Shown: positions 49,301-62,823, counted from the first letter of the stretch. The stretch: 64,000 nt of DNA from Lagopus muta (GCF_023343835.1 NC_064435.1:60843634-60907633), one strand, 5' to 3'. The notes: generated from the sequence alone by a model not told the origin. Made by a program: numbers and translations.

Positions 49301-50571
49301 GATTCCTCTTATTTTGGAAAATACTGATCAGTGCATGATTGTTTTAACTAAAGTCCTGAGTTAATCCATATTCCTGTTTTTTGTGTAATAACTGTAGAAT
49401 TTTATAGATATTCTAATAGTTTTATGCATTGAAATAGTCCTGTTTTCAACTTAAGCTCCTCTGTAATGTCAATATTTCTGTTTTTCTTCTGAGTCCTTAC
49501 ACAATGAGTAGTGAATAGGGACTGGCAATGGAAATTGGACAAAGCATTTAAGAATTAACAATGTCTAGTAAACAATGAAATCAATATTTAAGGTTTGATA
49601 TACATATATATGGAACTGTGTTCTTAAAGTTTCTACATGCTGAAGTTTTTGTATTTGTGATGTGAGTTAATAATTGTATATCCCACTCTTTGCCTTTGGA
49701 CGAGCTGTTAATTTTCCTCTTTTAAGAAGACACTGATATTTCTAGAACCAGACAATCTTATACTATATCTTCAGATTTACAGAATATTTTGTATAATGCT
49801 GCCTGTATGTTCAGAGTACTAAATATGCCTTTTAAAATATCCATATTCTGTGGAAGGGTAGGATACATATAGAATTGAGTTGCATAATGTCCTTTAAAAT
49901 TCTATTACATTTTTGTTTTCACATTGTTATTCCATTAAGTTTGAATGACAATAGTGCACATAACTGCAGTTGTTCAATTTCATTTGAAATATGGTTAGCT
50001 CATTATATGCAGACTACAAAGCAGTGTAAAATTTAGCATATTAAAGCAGTTATTTTTCCAATTTTTATCATTTGAGTTTGTGAGTTTTAAAATATTCACA
50101 CTGAATAGCCAGACTTGTTGTCACATGTACTTCCAGCTATACTTACAAAAAGCTAAAAAAAAAAAAAAAAAGAAAGCATTTCATGAAAAGCACTCAGTGT
50201 TTTGTTGTTATGAGCTTTGTCAGGAGAAAATTAGAAATCAGAGAAAAGGAATAAATAACAAATTTCTGATTTTGACTTTCAAGACTGTATTTTCTACAGT
50301 TTCTAGAAGCCTATGGAATGTTATCAAGTATTTTTAAATTTCCAAGTCTCTTCCAAGATTATTTTCAGTTAGTATTTTCAGTCTAGCTAAAAGAATTCCC
50401 ATTCTCACAAGACTTTCAAATCTGCAAATTCATTCTAATGAAAAATAAGAAGAAAGCAGAAAGAGAAATATAACAGAATTGCAAGCTATCCTACTTCAGT
50501 TGTGTATATTCTTCTTGAGAAGAAAACAGGGATTCCTTCCAGATATGAAGTGATGGAAAAGCCAAGATGCA
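46346..50571. other. Unique AT-rich non-coding DNA
   Basis: No gene recognised. Simple tracts are (TTGG)/(GTTT) sequence at about 48330-48390, a TA run near 48155-48166 and a poly(A) at about 50156-50171. Nothing else can be supported. Confidence 0.55.
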
Positions 50572-51489
50572 ATCTTTATTAATGACGTAGATGATGGGAT
50601 TGAGTGTCTCAATAAGTTTGCTGATGACACCAAGCTGAGTGGTGCAGTTCATGTGATAGAGGAAGAGATGCCATTCAAAGGGAGCTGGACAAGCTGGATA
50701 ATTGGGCCCAAATGAACCCAGCAAGATTCAACAAGGCCAAGTGTAAGGTGCTTCACTTTGCCTGGGTCAAACCCAGACTGGGAGAAGAACTCCTCAAGAG
50801 CAACCCTGAGAAGAAGGGCTTAGGGGTTCTGGTGGGTGAAAAGTTTGACACAAACCAACAGTGTGTGCTTGCAGCCCAAAAGGCCAACAGTATTCTGGGC
50901 TGCATAAAAAGAGTGGTGGGCAGCAGGGAGATGGAGGTGATCATCCCCCTCAACTCTGCCCTTGCGAGTACCCATGTGGAGTACTGCATCCAGGCCTGAG
51001 GCCCCCAGCACAAGAAAGCACATAAAACTATTGGAACAGGTCCAGAGAAGGGCCACAAAAGAGAACAGAGAACTGGAGCCACTCTCTCGTGAAGAAAGGT
51101 TGAGTGATTTGGGCTCATTTAGCTTGGAGAAGAGAAGGTTAAGGGGAGACCTCGTTGTGGTCTTTTAGTACCAAAAGGGAGATTACTAGCAGGAGGGAGA
51201 TTGACTTTTTACATGGTCTGATAAGACAAAGGAGAATGGTTTAAAACTAAAGAAAGGGAGATTTAAGTTAGAAATTATAAGGAAATTTTCACTGAGAGAG
51301 CAGTGAGGCCCTGGCACAGGCTGCCTGGAGAAGCTGTGGATGCCCCATCCCTGGAGGTGCATGAAGTCTGGTTGAGTGGCGCCCTGAGCAGCCTGAGCTG
51401 GTGGGGGGCAGGGGGTTGGGACTGAGTGAGCTATAAGGTCCTCTGCAACTCAAGCCATTCTGTTATTTTATGATTCTGTGATTCTATGA
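50572..51489 (+). mobile_element. CR1 LINE, 5'-truncated, with intact 3' end
   Basis: It starts inside the reverse transcriptase. 50576-50640 reads LFINDVDDGIE then [11 protein letters not shown], which includes the FADD catalytic box. A frameshift near 50665 follows. Then come [13 protein letters not shown] at about 50728, [33 protein letters not shown] and [21 protein letters not shown]. Together they are the CR1 ORF2 C-terminal part. The 3' untranslated part ends at 51489 in short units (tgattctgtgattctatgag) typical of CR1. It is a dead copy with stops and frameshifts, but it is the best-preserved CR1 of the window. Confidence 0.95.
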
Positions 51490-54400
51490 GTTGTCTTATC
51501 CCGTTGACATCCTTTTTGATTTAGAGCAAAGAAATTGTGAACATATCTCATATTTTTACAGGCACAATAGAAATTCAAAGATTTTCTAAAGTGTAAACAG
51601 TTGACTATTTCAATACTGTGTTTGTACTCTTTTGCAGCTCTTTTTATCACTCCTGAAAGACAAAGTATTCTTTACTTAAAACAAAAGCTTTCAAAGTTGA
51701 GTAGTTAGTTTTTGCTTCAGTGACACTAGGATGTTCTTCAGCAATCTTTCTTCCATGATCCCAAACTCCGATTGTGTATTATATGGTGTAATCACCATCC
51801 CAAATACATGTTTTTTTTTCCATGTTCTTCGGCAAAGACAAGCTACTATTTTCTTGCTCAAAACAGACTATTACCACAAAAAAAACCTAAAATATGCTTC
51901 ACTTACAGTTGTGCATTCATGTATCATACATGCAAACGCAGAAGGGTACACAAATACAATGTTTATAATTGCCCATTTTTTGACTGTGGCTCATACTGTT
52001 TTCATTTATGAAATATCTCCTGTTAAGCTGGAGAAATCCACGGAATGCATAATCTGACCCTCTTTCATGAGCAATGGAAACTATAAATAGGTGAGAAAGA
52101 AGATCATCTAGCTCTTTCCAACTTTCTGAAAATCCTACTGATATGCTAGCAATATTCCATACTGTTACAGATAATACGTAGAGCAAGAGGGAGTTGTGTT
52201 CACCTTGCCCCTACAAGGCCTGGTACTGCCATGGCTCAGTAGTTTCAAATAAATCTTGGTCTAGTAACCTGCATAGCTCTGTAGATTGCAGTGCAGGCAT
52301 AAGCCAAAAAATTATTATCATAAAACCCTTAACTGATTCATTAGTGCTGCACTCCATTCCATAGGGAAAATGTTATAATTTGTTTCATTTTTTACTTGTA
52401 TCCATTCTGCATCTGGTAGCAAGATGTCTGAACAAATGACATGAGTTGACAAGCCCTTCGAAAAAATTGAAATTACTGAGTTATCTCTATTGGTGTGAGA
52501 GAGAAAAAAATTAGAGCAAATGAGAAGAAAAAGTAAAAACAGTTTCTTCCCATGAACTTCTCTCCCAAATAAAGCAAAAAGGTGAAGACTGTATAACCTT
52601 TCTAGTCTACTGCCTGTTTATGCAGTAAATCTATACCAGTAGGAGATTTATTAATTTAACTGTGGTCTTGCATATAAGAATGATATGGATAGTCTCAGAT
52701 CATATTTGTTCACTTAACAGGGGGATTTATTGGCAATGCCTGATAACCATATTTTGTAGTTTAGATCATTGTTTTTCCATTATATATCACATAGTTTCTC
52801 TCTATCTTGCTATTTAAATAAGACATCTAAGTAGTCCTCCTGAATATCAACAAAAACAGTCTGTAGTTGGATGACATAATTTGACAATCAGCAAATTAGA
52901 ACAGCATGTAGCTTCTGATGAAAAAAAATATTAAATGTGTCTCATAACTCTACTGTTGAGGTTTAGTTAAATACATAACCTTTATTTGAACTTATCTCAT
53001 TAATCATGGGCAAAAATGTAGCTATTTCATATACGGGACTGTGGAAAAAGATAGCACAGTCATTTACCATTGCTGAGTGCTCACTCCCCAAAGAAGAAAG
53101 ATAATTTCCATAGGGAGAGTTGACAAGGTGCAGGTTAAATACTCATGCTAGCTTTCCTCTGTAAACTTCAAGAAATCGAATAGTTTTGTTTTATTGTTGT
53201 TGTTGTTGTTCTGTTTGTTTGTTTTGTTTTTGTCTTTGTTAAATTACCAAAAAGTTCACCTTATTAAAGGTTGTTAATGAAAGCTTCAATTTTTCAGTAC
53301 TTCTTCTTTTCTAGGTAACAGCAATTCCCTATTATGGACCCAAGATATGTTCATAGTCATTCCCTAGTTTTTGCTCCTTCTTAAATCTGTTTCACAGCAG
53401 GCAATTGGATAAGTGGATAGTTATTCTCAAGCAATAGATTTTTACCTGGCTGGGCATCCTGCTAACTCACTGTTTCTGCTTGGTCTCTGCTGCTGCCCCT
53501 GGCACTTGACTTGTTCCAGCAATCTTTTGTTCCTGAGTGTTACAAGCTGACTCATTGCTATCTATAGGTTGTTGATGAATGTTGTGACCTTAAAGAAAGC
53601 AATGCTCTGTCAGTTTCAAAATTGACCCTATGCTACTGAAATACTCTGTAATATAAACCCCCCTCTGATGGGCAAGCATTGTACAGTGTTATACTGAAAT
53701 GTTGCCATTTCCTTTTCATTTGCATATACATGGTGCAGCATATCAAATCTCAGTCTCAGTTCACTGTGACATATATGGAGATTAAATTTCATCCTCCTGA
53801 TGTGGGAATTTGGGAAATTAACATTCAAAGTTTTTAATTATAAGCAAAGTGGTGTGTCTGTCAAATTCAGATGATGATGTGTGATGAGAAGGTGATCTTT
53901 CTGAGTTTTCTTAGGAATTCAAAGCATGTGTATGGTAGATCTATAAACCCAATGCTAATCATCCCTATGAGGTACCTCTATCAGACTGCTCTCAATGAGG
54001 AACACATTCGGGGGCTGTAGGTGAGACGTGACCATATGCAATCACAATTTATAGTGAACACTACTGGGGGTGCAACTGCCTCCTTTTTTTCAATTTTTTT
54101 CTCCATTTAAATATAATGTTGCAAGTATAATTTGCTCCAAAACTTTGTTGGAGCTTAAACACCGAGATCTGATTATGAAATATAAGGTTTACTAGTACTC
54201 TAAAAGTATAAGGAACATAATGCTTTTGGCTATTGTCTCCATTTTCATTTGCCAAGTTAATGGTTTTGTTTTTCATTGCTTTTATTTACACTCTATGTTA
54301 TTCATTAATAATTATCATTTCATTTTGCATAGGGTGGTTTTTGGTTTTTCGTTTGATTGGTTTTGTTGTTTTTGTTGTATTTTGTCCTTGAACTTGAAGG

Positions 54401-57400
54401 AGGATGATAACCACAGATTCCTTTTACAGTTACCAAAAATCAGTCACAGAGCTACAAACTCCAACTCTCAAATGTCAGTGGTCACATCTCTCAAGTCTTC
54501 AAGGGTTTTGTGTACTACTGGGGCTATGTTAGCTTACCCCAGCCACTGCACTGCTTTCTAATCTTGGAGGAACTAGTGAGGTTTTAATCGCTGTTGAACA
54601 ATCAATGTTGAACATGTTTAGATTCATTTCCCTGATCTAAGAAACCAGAGCCCTGCAGTAATCAAGCTGAAATTCTCAGCATGCACTGTTGGATCCGATC
54701 TTGTTCAGAGAATTCTTCTACCAGACAACTGCTCATACAGAAGATCATACAGTACCAAAGCATATCCCTGTCCCAGTGGTGGGGTAGGATGATAGGAGCA
54801 GACCTGATTATGCATTACTAGGTAAATTCTGTAGACAAGGTTTGAGGTCTTCTGAAGTATCTGCTTCAATGACTGCCTGGAAATGAAAGGTTCAAAACCT
54901 AGTTTCTCTTATTCTAGTTGAGTGATCCAGTTTACAAGGCTGCAAGGTCAGATGCTTTCCCCTTGGTCCCAGTGATTGTTGAAATACTGATGCAACATAA
55001 CAAATTCCCAGCAAGACACAGAACATTGTCAGAGTAGACAGTGCTCATAGTACTCGCCTACATCAGAAGTTCACATCTCTCCTCTAAAACAGCGTGCATT
55101 AAATTATGGGTCTCCATCATCTCTGGTGGCTCTTTTCACAGTCTGTTTTCAGCAGTTTGGGGACTGTGCCGTTTCTTGCTGTTTGCAGAGGGAAGGGATA
55201 GTAGTTTCGACTTAGTAAAAATTTTCTTCATTGCAGTAGCTACCTTTATCTAATTCTCAATAAAAGAGTTCCGTATGGCCATACATGAACACAAAATTCC
55301 TGAGCACTACTTGTAGTGACTCTTGCTTTCCATACATTGCATCTTTTTTCTTTCCGGACAGCCAGAATTAAAACAGGGATTAATTTGAAATAACAGAATA
55401 TTTAAACCAAGATTTAAATGAGTCTCACAGTAGTCAGAAGCAGAGTCAGCTGCTTCTTTAGAAGTTCCTGTGGCAGATACAGGTCCCTAAAATACCTGAA
55501 AGCCACATACTGAGAGCTACTCATGTGTGCTGTTGCATAGAATAGAGATAGCTTCCAATTTATTTTCAGTATGTTACTACACATGAACATCACGTTCAAA
55601 GTAATAGCAATTATGTAGCCACAATGAGATTTTCTTCCTCTGTCTCATAAACATTATCAGGTTCCTATTTAACAACCTCCTGTATATGCACACTGTGCCA
55701 AGCATGAAAAGCTATAAGAGCAGGAAATACTTGGCCATCATTTCCCATTTTTCAACACCCTTAGAATTTGGCTGCTGTCCTGTTTTGGTGGTGGCTTGTT
55801 TTGGCAACCCACCTCCCTGTTGCCTTGAGTTATGATTGAAACAGTTTTTATCTAAAACAGCATATTTATAGCCTTGTGAATATCAAATTCTTGATTTGCT
55901 CCCTGTTTGCTAAGTTCTTGTGAGGGAAAAAGAACAGTTATACCTTGAAGAGATCTTTAATGCAGCTTACACTGTATTTGTTATAGTAGATCTTTCCTTA
56001 CAGTATTTCTTTGTATAGCAGGATCAAATCATAGTGGGAGCTTTCTTTATAATTGAAAAGATGAAGAGTAAAGAAAAAGGACATAAAGAATTTTTAGGCT
56101 CCTAAGGAATTCAGATGTATGTAGTATTAAAAGATTTTTAAATGCAAGCTCTTAAGCATAATTTCAGAAGTCCTAGCTGTTTTTCCAAAGCTAACAAAAA
56201 TTATTTAAAATTACTCATCAAAATCTCTCGCAGCACCAAATGTTTGGGTGGTGATTTAGACAGACATCTGAAACGTGAATATTACTGTCCAAGCATAATC
56301 ATTGACTGATGCTTTGAGTCACATTCATGTTGTGGATTTAGAGAGACAATTCAGACAAGGCAGTCTGATTTATTATTATTCTAGTTTATTTCAGTTTCAC
56401 CCGTTACGACCACTGGAATCATAGGGTAAGTTGTGTTGATGAAGCTGAATGACTTGAATCTCGTTTATATTAGCCCAGGAAAATCAGAGATTTTGTATTA
56501 CCCAGAAACTCATTGAAAGACAGGTTAAAATTAAGGAGCTCTCTGCAGCATTCTGGGATATGCATTTGATGTAAAGTATAAGTTCTTCAGAAAGAAAATG
56601 TCACTCAGAGAAATATTTGTAATATTCTTTACCATTCTACTTGTAACAACTTTTCGATAGGAAATACCTTTACCACTTCACAAGTAGTGTTTGGGTAATC
56701 TTTAAACAATTTATACTAAACAACTGGCAGGTTATTAAGAACACAGATGTTAGATGACCATTGATTTTTCCTTCAGTGATCTTAAGAAGAAAGAACTAAT
56801 CAGCAAACAGTGAGATTTGTCTGCTCTATGCCTCCTGCCCAGCCAGCTTCGAAAACATCTATCAGGTAAAAGTGTTAATTAGGAAAAAAAAAAAAAAAAA
56901 AAGCTAACATTGAACCAATATGTAGGAACAAGTTTCTTGTCAAAAATATTTCAATTCAGAAATGATGTGTCACTTAAAAATAATTATTTCACCATTTAAA
57001 ATCTCCAAACTAAAAGGCAATGTAAGAGGTATCATAGTATAGGAATTTGAAAATATTTGTTTATTAAATACATAGCTCATAAATTGTCAAAGAAAAAGTT
57101 AAATCATATGTGAAACATGTATCTACACCCATGACTTATGTGGTAACTAACTTGATAGGTAAATGTTGCTAATATGGTAGTATACAGATAATTGAATAAT
57201 GTATACCTTCATTCTACCTTTTAACCCAGTGAAAGCTACCGCTCTGTGTCCTGAACCAGGGCCTTACAAAAAATGTTTTGTCTTTGGGATAAAGAAGTAT
57301 CTCACAAAGAGATGAAGGTCCTTCTGAATTTGGTGTTTCCAAGCACCCATTTCAGTAAGTTTCAGAAAATGGAGGTGAGAACAAAACTACAATTTTTTTC

Positions 57401-58970
57401 TGTAATGTACTCTCCAGCATAGAAGTTACAGAATAGAAAGAGATAAGAACTTTATTATATTTGCCTCTGTTGAAAGTGCTTAATCAGGCCATACTAGTAA
57501 ATTAAGAGAGACAGTATTTAACTGGTGAATCATGGGATAGAAGAGAAATAGATTATTTTGGGGGAAACCTATATCCTTTGAAGTCCTTTTTGGATTTAAA
57601 TTTTGAAACAAAGTGCTTCCCATCTTTATGCCAATCTGATAGCAGCTGAATCATGGTTTAAAGGTATCTTTCTTCTGGAAAGAAGCAACTGCAGGAGCAA
57701 ATACTATCTGAATTTGTTTGTGAATCTACCCCTTGTTCACAATGAACAGTATCTTTTCACCAGAATGAACTAATTTGAAGCAGACTTTCCTCACAGGAAA
57801 GCTGTAGTAAAATAGGAAAAAGTAAAAATACAAAGAAAGTTAATTTGTGCTAGTTAAAAAAATAGCAATTTTAAAACAGTGAAATAAATTAGGATTTGTA
57901 GTTTGTTAACAATGAGTTATCAGAAACCATTCCCATATATTTCCTGACGGTTTACCATTACATAACTCACTCTATATTTATAATGTACATCTGGCATACT
58001 GTACTCCTATTCAGATCATTTTAATTAAACCAGCCTCTGAGCTCCCATATAAAACAATGGAAGTTCTGAAGTGTAGGAAAACAGCAGCACAAATTCATGA
58101 ATAGCTCTGTATGTGAAGTCAGGCAATCTGCAGATTAGTGCAGTGGTTTCCTGTTGTTAACACCATGAACTTGTTGAACTCTGTTAGTAAAATTCTTCTA
58201 ACTTCAGCCCAGTCACTGAGGCTACTGCAGAAGAGATGGGCCAAAAGAGAAAAGATGAATAGCTTTTTAGATTGGGGGGAAAAAGAAGGAGAAAAAAAAA
58301 AGAGAAAAAGTTCTACCTTTGTAGGCTTGAAAAGGACTGCATGGCTTTGGAACTTTCTGAGTAAAACTGCAGTATCAGCATTCACTCTCAAAAGCAAAAT
58401 TTGCTTAAACCAAATAATCAGTGATAGACAGACATGAGAGGCCAACGTTGAAACAACTTCTAAATGTTGCTTGATGATTTAGACTTAATTTTCAGTAAAT
58501 GTCTTGCTTAGCCGCCAGTCTCAGAGGGACTGAGAAGTCCCCAGAGGACAGCTTTTCTCATGAGGACCTCAATTATATGCATTTAAAAGTAATTGATATT
58601 GCAATTTTTGTGTACAGAAGTTTATTTTCACAGCATCTAAAAATCTTGCTCTAAAAGCTATATAAATCTGCAAGAAATTACCAGACATTTCTTTTAAATC
58701 TTATTGGATTGATATTATTCATTATTTTAAAACATTCTTACAGACCTCTAATAAATTATTAGTATGGATAAGAATCCTTGTACGGCAAATGAAGTCTGCT
58801 GATTAGAGGCTTATTTTCTTAGCTGTTTTTTCATGAGTGCTGCAGAATCTGTGAACAACAGAAAGAAAAAGCATGGATATAGAGTACTAACAATGATATG
58901 AGTATTTAATCGTTATAAAGTATTATGATGATGATGTACATTAATGATTATAGAATATTACAAGCTCATA
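51490..58970. other. Unique AT-rich non-coding DNA
   Basis: No confident gene or mobile element over 7.5 kb. Simple repeats are (GTT)n and (GTTT)n at about 53194-53233, a T/G-rich tract at about 54330-54385 and poly(A) at 56884-56902. Open frames at 51731-52186 and 58119-58445 lack a complete pair of splice signals or any domain. Confidence 0.5.
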
Positions 58971-59065
58971 ATATCATAGGATGATTTAGATTGGAGGAAC
59001 CTTAGGAGGTCTATAATCCAGCCTTGTTCTCAGAGAGGACAGGTCATGACAGACCCTCCAACTAG
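58971..59065 (-). mobile_element. Old CR1 LINE 3'-end scrap
   Basis: The plus strand reads tcataggatgatttagattg then gaggaaccttaggaggtc and ataatccagccttgttctc. This is the reverse complement of a CR1 3' end (tcatagaatgatttagattggaagggacctt...). It is diverged, has no coding part, and the element is on the minus strand. Confidence 0.6.
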
Positions 59066-60690
59066 ATATCCGCAATTGATAAAATGAAAAGCAGCTGTAA
59101 AACTTCCACCAAAACCCAAGGTATAGCTCAGTGGTTTTTTAAATGTTGGTAAAGTTCCTTTTGGTTCCAGTTGCTCAATTCAGTTGCAAGTGAAATTAAT
59201 TGGTCAAGCTAAGAGGATCTAGTTAGTGAACAGAATGTGAGCCTTAGGTCATCTAATGAATTCCTACTAAGAATTATCGCTCTATAAACTGTATGTAACT
59301 GATCCAGACTATAACATCCATTTGCAGTATATCCTTTGCCAAATGCTTTCCCAAATGGTGAATGCTATTTTAAACTTCTATTTGCACTTTTTATCCAAAT
59401 CTTCCCTTCTGGGAGAGCATCTTAAATACAGTGCCATAGACATGAAGGTGATTCTTCTGACCTTTAGGATAGAACAAGGATCATTTAACCAAATAAATTA
59501 TTTGTAATGCATAATGTGACCAGTGCAAATAACTCCACAAACCACAGGGGAGAGAAGTTTCTCTTTTTCCTGCTGTTTCTGCTGTTCAGAGACGTATTGA
59601 TGTTTTAGACATTATGGAGATTATCCAAAATGACATTAGTCCAGTCACAACTGTAGCAAAACCCTCCTGTGTTATACAAATTAATTTGCTGTGAAAACCT
59701 GTATAAAGAGATTCTGAATAAATAGATGACTGCTGAAATCATTTCCTTCGTTGTACAAATAAAGTCTGTAATTAAGATTTAGGTCTGTGAGTTTCTATTT
59801 CTTCTTCATCTGATATCCTTTTCGTTTAAAGATTCAGGAGTTAGAGAATTATTTTAATCTAAATTGCAGAGTGTAAGGATTAAAAACATAATAATTCCAA
59901 AGGGAAATAATTTTAAGGTAATAATATTCACATAAGGCAAGATTTGGTATGACTGTGTGGAGATGTGAGGGGAAGAGAAGGAAGAGAGAAGTGGAACAAA
60001 AAGGAAGAAAGCCAAGAATTAAGATCACAGCCCTATATATAAGGTCAATACTAGCTTTACCCTTATGCTGGCTAGCTGAGCAGGCATGACAGAGACTGAA
60101 ATAAGAGGAAGCTACTGTGTCCTTCTGCCAGTCAGAGATCATTAAAATGCATCCTTGTGTTTCTCTGTTCCTCAAGTTGCTGCTGCGAGGACGCCTCACC
60201 ACTCTCAGCATTGTGGGCGTTGTGCTTCTAATTGGTACTTGTGAAGAAAACGGCTGCTACCGCAATACAGAAACCATGGAGATACACAGCAAAGTGTGAA
60301 TTGTCTATGCCACTTGACTTACAGCTCCACAAGTCAAACCCATTCTGGTAATCTTGAACCTTTCTAATTCCCAGGGAAATATTAGCACATTGATATACAT
60401 CAGCATACTAACACTAACTGTTTTGACGTTCTAATTCTAACAATGATTACTGTACTGATACTAAATGCTGTTCAACAGACACTCAAGATTGGGATAAACT
60501 ACACTAATCTGTAAGTCATATATATATGTCATGAAGGCAAAAAGGTATACAAAACATTCAGTGGTCATCCTGATAAATATTCTTCAACAAAAGCAAAGAG
60601 ATGCCTTAGTGAATTTTGTATACGTAAACTCTAAATACGCAACAGAGAATATTTTTTTGCATTGCTGAAGCAAATTCATGAGTTCCACAG
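59066..60690. other. Unique non-coding DNA
   Basis: No gene recognised. 60170-60260 has a few CpGs and modestly raised GC, open on both strands. No exon could be supported there. Confidence 0.5.
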
Positions 60691-60891
60691 GTGCATGTGG
60701 AGTTCTAATGAATGGAGCTACTCTGCATCATGTTTCTTCTGGAATGGGGAAAAATCTCTGCTGGAGAGAATGGCAATTCTAATGCTGTGGGCCTTGATGC
60801 AGAAGTTACCACTAGCATATTGGGAACAAGAGGAGAAAGCAGAAGATGAAGAAGGAAGTTCAGATTTGGAAAAATTACTATGCACTTTTAG
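60691..60891 (+). other. Candidate internal coding exon, protein not recognised
   Basis: An acceptor (gttccacag) ends at 60690, and a near-consensus donor (TTTTAG then GTAAGA) starts at 60892. The 201 bases are open in a frame that starts on the third base of a codon and ends on the second, so skipping it would keep frame. The peptide has an aromatic N-terminal part (EWSYSASCFFWNGEKSLLER), then LMLWALMQKLPLAYWEQEEK, then an acidic tail (AEDEEGSSDLEKLL). No domain is recognised. A competing minus-strand candidate lies only 266 bases away, so at least one of the two is probably chance. Confidence 0.25.
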
Positions 60892-61157
60892 GTAAGAAAA
60901 TTAGGGTACTTGTTTAGAGATGGGTTGTAAAAACTATTATAGGCAGTTTACTGTACACATCAGAACTGGGAAAATAGCAGGCAGGCAAATGAAGACAAGG
61001 ACAGATACTGCCAGTGATCAGTTATTAGGCGGTAACAGAGAAAAGCAGAAAAAAACATTTGCAGTCCTGCAGCCATTCAGACAGTGTAGTTTCTCCAGGT
61101 AGTTGTCCTTCTGTTTTCACAGGGAAAAGAAATCTTGAAAAACATGGGAAGTCTCAC

Positions 61158-61353
61158 TTGTAAGTTGTGGTCATGCAGCGAACTGAAAATTCCCTCACGG
61201 ATATATCAGTTGACTTACAATAACGGGAGATTAGGTGTCCAAATTCCTTAAGATGTTTGAATTTTTTAGTCACTTCATTAATCACTGAAGCTAGGATGAG
61301 GATAGGATATGGTATTCTTGCTTCCATGCAAAGAACAACCTTAAGAGTGTTTC
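61158..61353 (-). other. Candidate internal coding exon, protein not recognised
   Basis: On the minus strand an acceptor (gtgtcaatcacag) precedes 61353 and a near-consensus donor (CAA then GTGAGA) follows 61158. The frame is open for all 196 bases, entering after one base of a codon and leaving after two. It reads TLKVVLCMEARIPYPILILA, then EVTKKFKHLKEFGHLISRYC and STDISVREFSVRCMTTTY. The amino-acid mix is protein-like, with no low-complexity run. I do not recognise it. It is the best minus-strand candidate of the window, but chance remains possible. Confidence 0.28.
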
Positions 61354-61446
61354 CTGTGATTGACACAGATGTTAGTTGTTAGATACTGAGAAAGATTTCT
61401 GTGGGCTCATTGTTTGTTTGATGAAAATTGCAGCTTTAGAGGAAAT

Positions 61447-61463
61447 AAAAAAAAAAAAAAAAA
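61447..61463. repeat. Poly(A) tract, 17 bases
   Basis: Uninterrupted A run in unique sequence with no retrocopy body recognised. Confidence 0.85.
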
Positions 61464-62652
61464 GCCTTGAAGTCCCAGATTTTATTTCAACATTTGCAAA
61501 ATAAGTTACTTTGATTTTTGAAGTGACACTTCATTTCAATATTGTCTGAATTTAATGCATAAAAAGAAATGTCATTTTGTGCGTACAGGTGTGCTAATAA
61601 GATATGGCATTTTTATGGATTGCTCGTCTCATGAAGTTTTCAAAGTCTCCAGGAAAGCTAAAGCATAATGCATTGTGTGGCTTGTCCAGCTGTTAACTTT
61701 CTTCTACTGCCAGGCCTAAGAGGGGATAATTGTCCCAGATATTTTAATCTAAGTTTTGCCTTTGACTGCAGCATAATGAAATACATGCAAGTGCAAAAAC
61801 AAACAACCAAACAAAAAAAAGCAACAATCAAGATATTTCAGAGTAGAAAGTAGCTAGATTGAAATTGTAAACATAATAACAGAAGGGCAAGTAATATTCC
61901 AGGGATGTTTTGCTGTGAAATTAAATTTCCAGCAGTGTTTTCAAGCAGTAGCAACAGCAGCAGTGACTATATGGCTCTGTGGCTTGTTGTTTTTTTTGTT
62001 TTTTTTTTTTGAAGGAGCAGGGGTGGCATGGTGAAAATACTTGGCTAGAGAAGATACCTAATTTCTTAGAACTATATTTGGATAAAGTCTTCCATGATCA
62101 TGCTGAACTTCATTAAATATTAAAGCTTAAAACTGTCATAAATACATTTACTACATGTGAAGAATTGATAGAGAATTAGGGAGATACTTCAAGAAAATCA
62201 AGCAAAAGAAGTAGGTCGACCAGAGCTATGGATGGAAGTGGATGCATTTAAGAGTTAGTGCAACTCTTTCATTGCAATGTGTTTCTACATATTTAAAGTA
62301 ATTTTTATTGTTTTATCAAGTAGTTTTTCACTACTAGAAATGATGGTTTTCTGCAACTCCTACAACTGCTATCATCTGTCCATCAGCTCTGACTGTGCTA
62401 CTCACAAGCTCCAGAGCAAACTAAATCTTCTGCAAAACATTATCATATATTTAATATTAGATTGTGTAGTAATTTGCGCATAGCAAAATCAATGACATTT
62501 CCAGAAATGTCAAAAATCCAAACTGTGGTTGGCCACAAATTACCTAATTTGAAACAGTGAATTCACTGAGCTTTTAGGATGTGTTCACAGTTTTTCTTTT
62601 GTCTCTTTAACATTTCGAGTCTCCAAAACTCCATGCTGAAAAGGTCTAATAC
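61464..62652. other. Unique AT-rich non-coding DNA
   Basis: No gene or mobile element recognised. A T/G-rich tract lies at about 61988-62010. Confidence 0.55.
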
Positions 62653-62823
62653 CTGTGGTTTGCAGTCATCTGTTACCCATTCATTACCAGGGATTCTCTG
62701 AACCACTCCTTTCCCCGCCCAGTACTGAGGTTTGAGAAACAACCCACACATAAAACTATCACAGTCAACAAAACAATCAATTCCATTGTTCTCAGCAGAG
62801 ATTTGCTCCAAAGTGTTCATCAA
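62653..62823 (-). other. Candidate internal coding exon, protein not recognised
   Basis: On the minus strand an acceptor (ttcttaaataattccag) precedes 62823, and a donor (CACAG then GTATTA) follows 62653. The 171 bases are open in phase 0 at both ends (57 codons). Blocks are NTLEQISAENNGIDCFVDCD and GKGVVQRIPGNEWVTDDCKP, with four cysteines. The frame stays open past the donor to a TGA near 62565. The phases do not join directly to the candidate at 61353, so an intervening exon would be needed if both belonged to one gene. No family is recognised. Confidence 0.22.

Noticed and set aside
50753..51118. 121-codon minus-strand frame
   Set aside because: It is the antisense of CR1 ORF2 and not a separate gene.
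38895..51489. The two plus-strand CR1 pieces (38.9 and 50.6 kb) as one element split by an 11 kb insertion
   Set aside because: The first stops before the catalytic FADD box and the second starts at it, which is tempting. But the DNA between shows no mobile-element ends or target duplication, and independent truncated copies are the simpler reading.
54061..54276. Possible second mariner end (gcaactgcctcc, tttgctccaaaac)
   Set aside because: The words are scattered and not in the order or spacing of a mariner terminus. No inverted partner was found.
56410..56450. 'ggaatcatagggtaag' resembling a CR1 3' end
   Set aside because: The match stops after about 12 bases.
58119..58445. Minus-strand frame with a very good acceptor at 58225
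   Set aside because: The segment after the acceptor ends in a stop after about 30 codons, with no acceptable donor and no nearby poly(A) signal. The plus strand is also open here, as expected for AT-rich chance frames.
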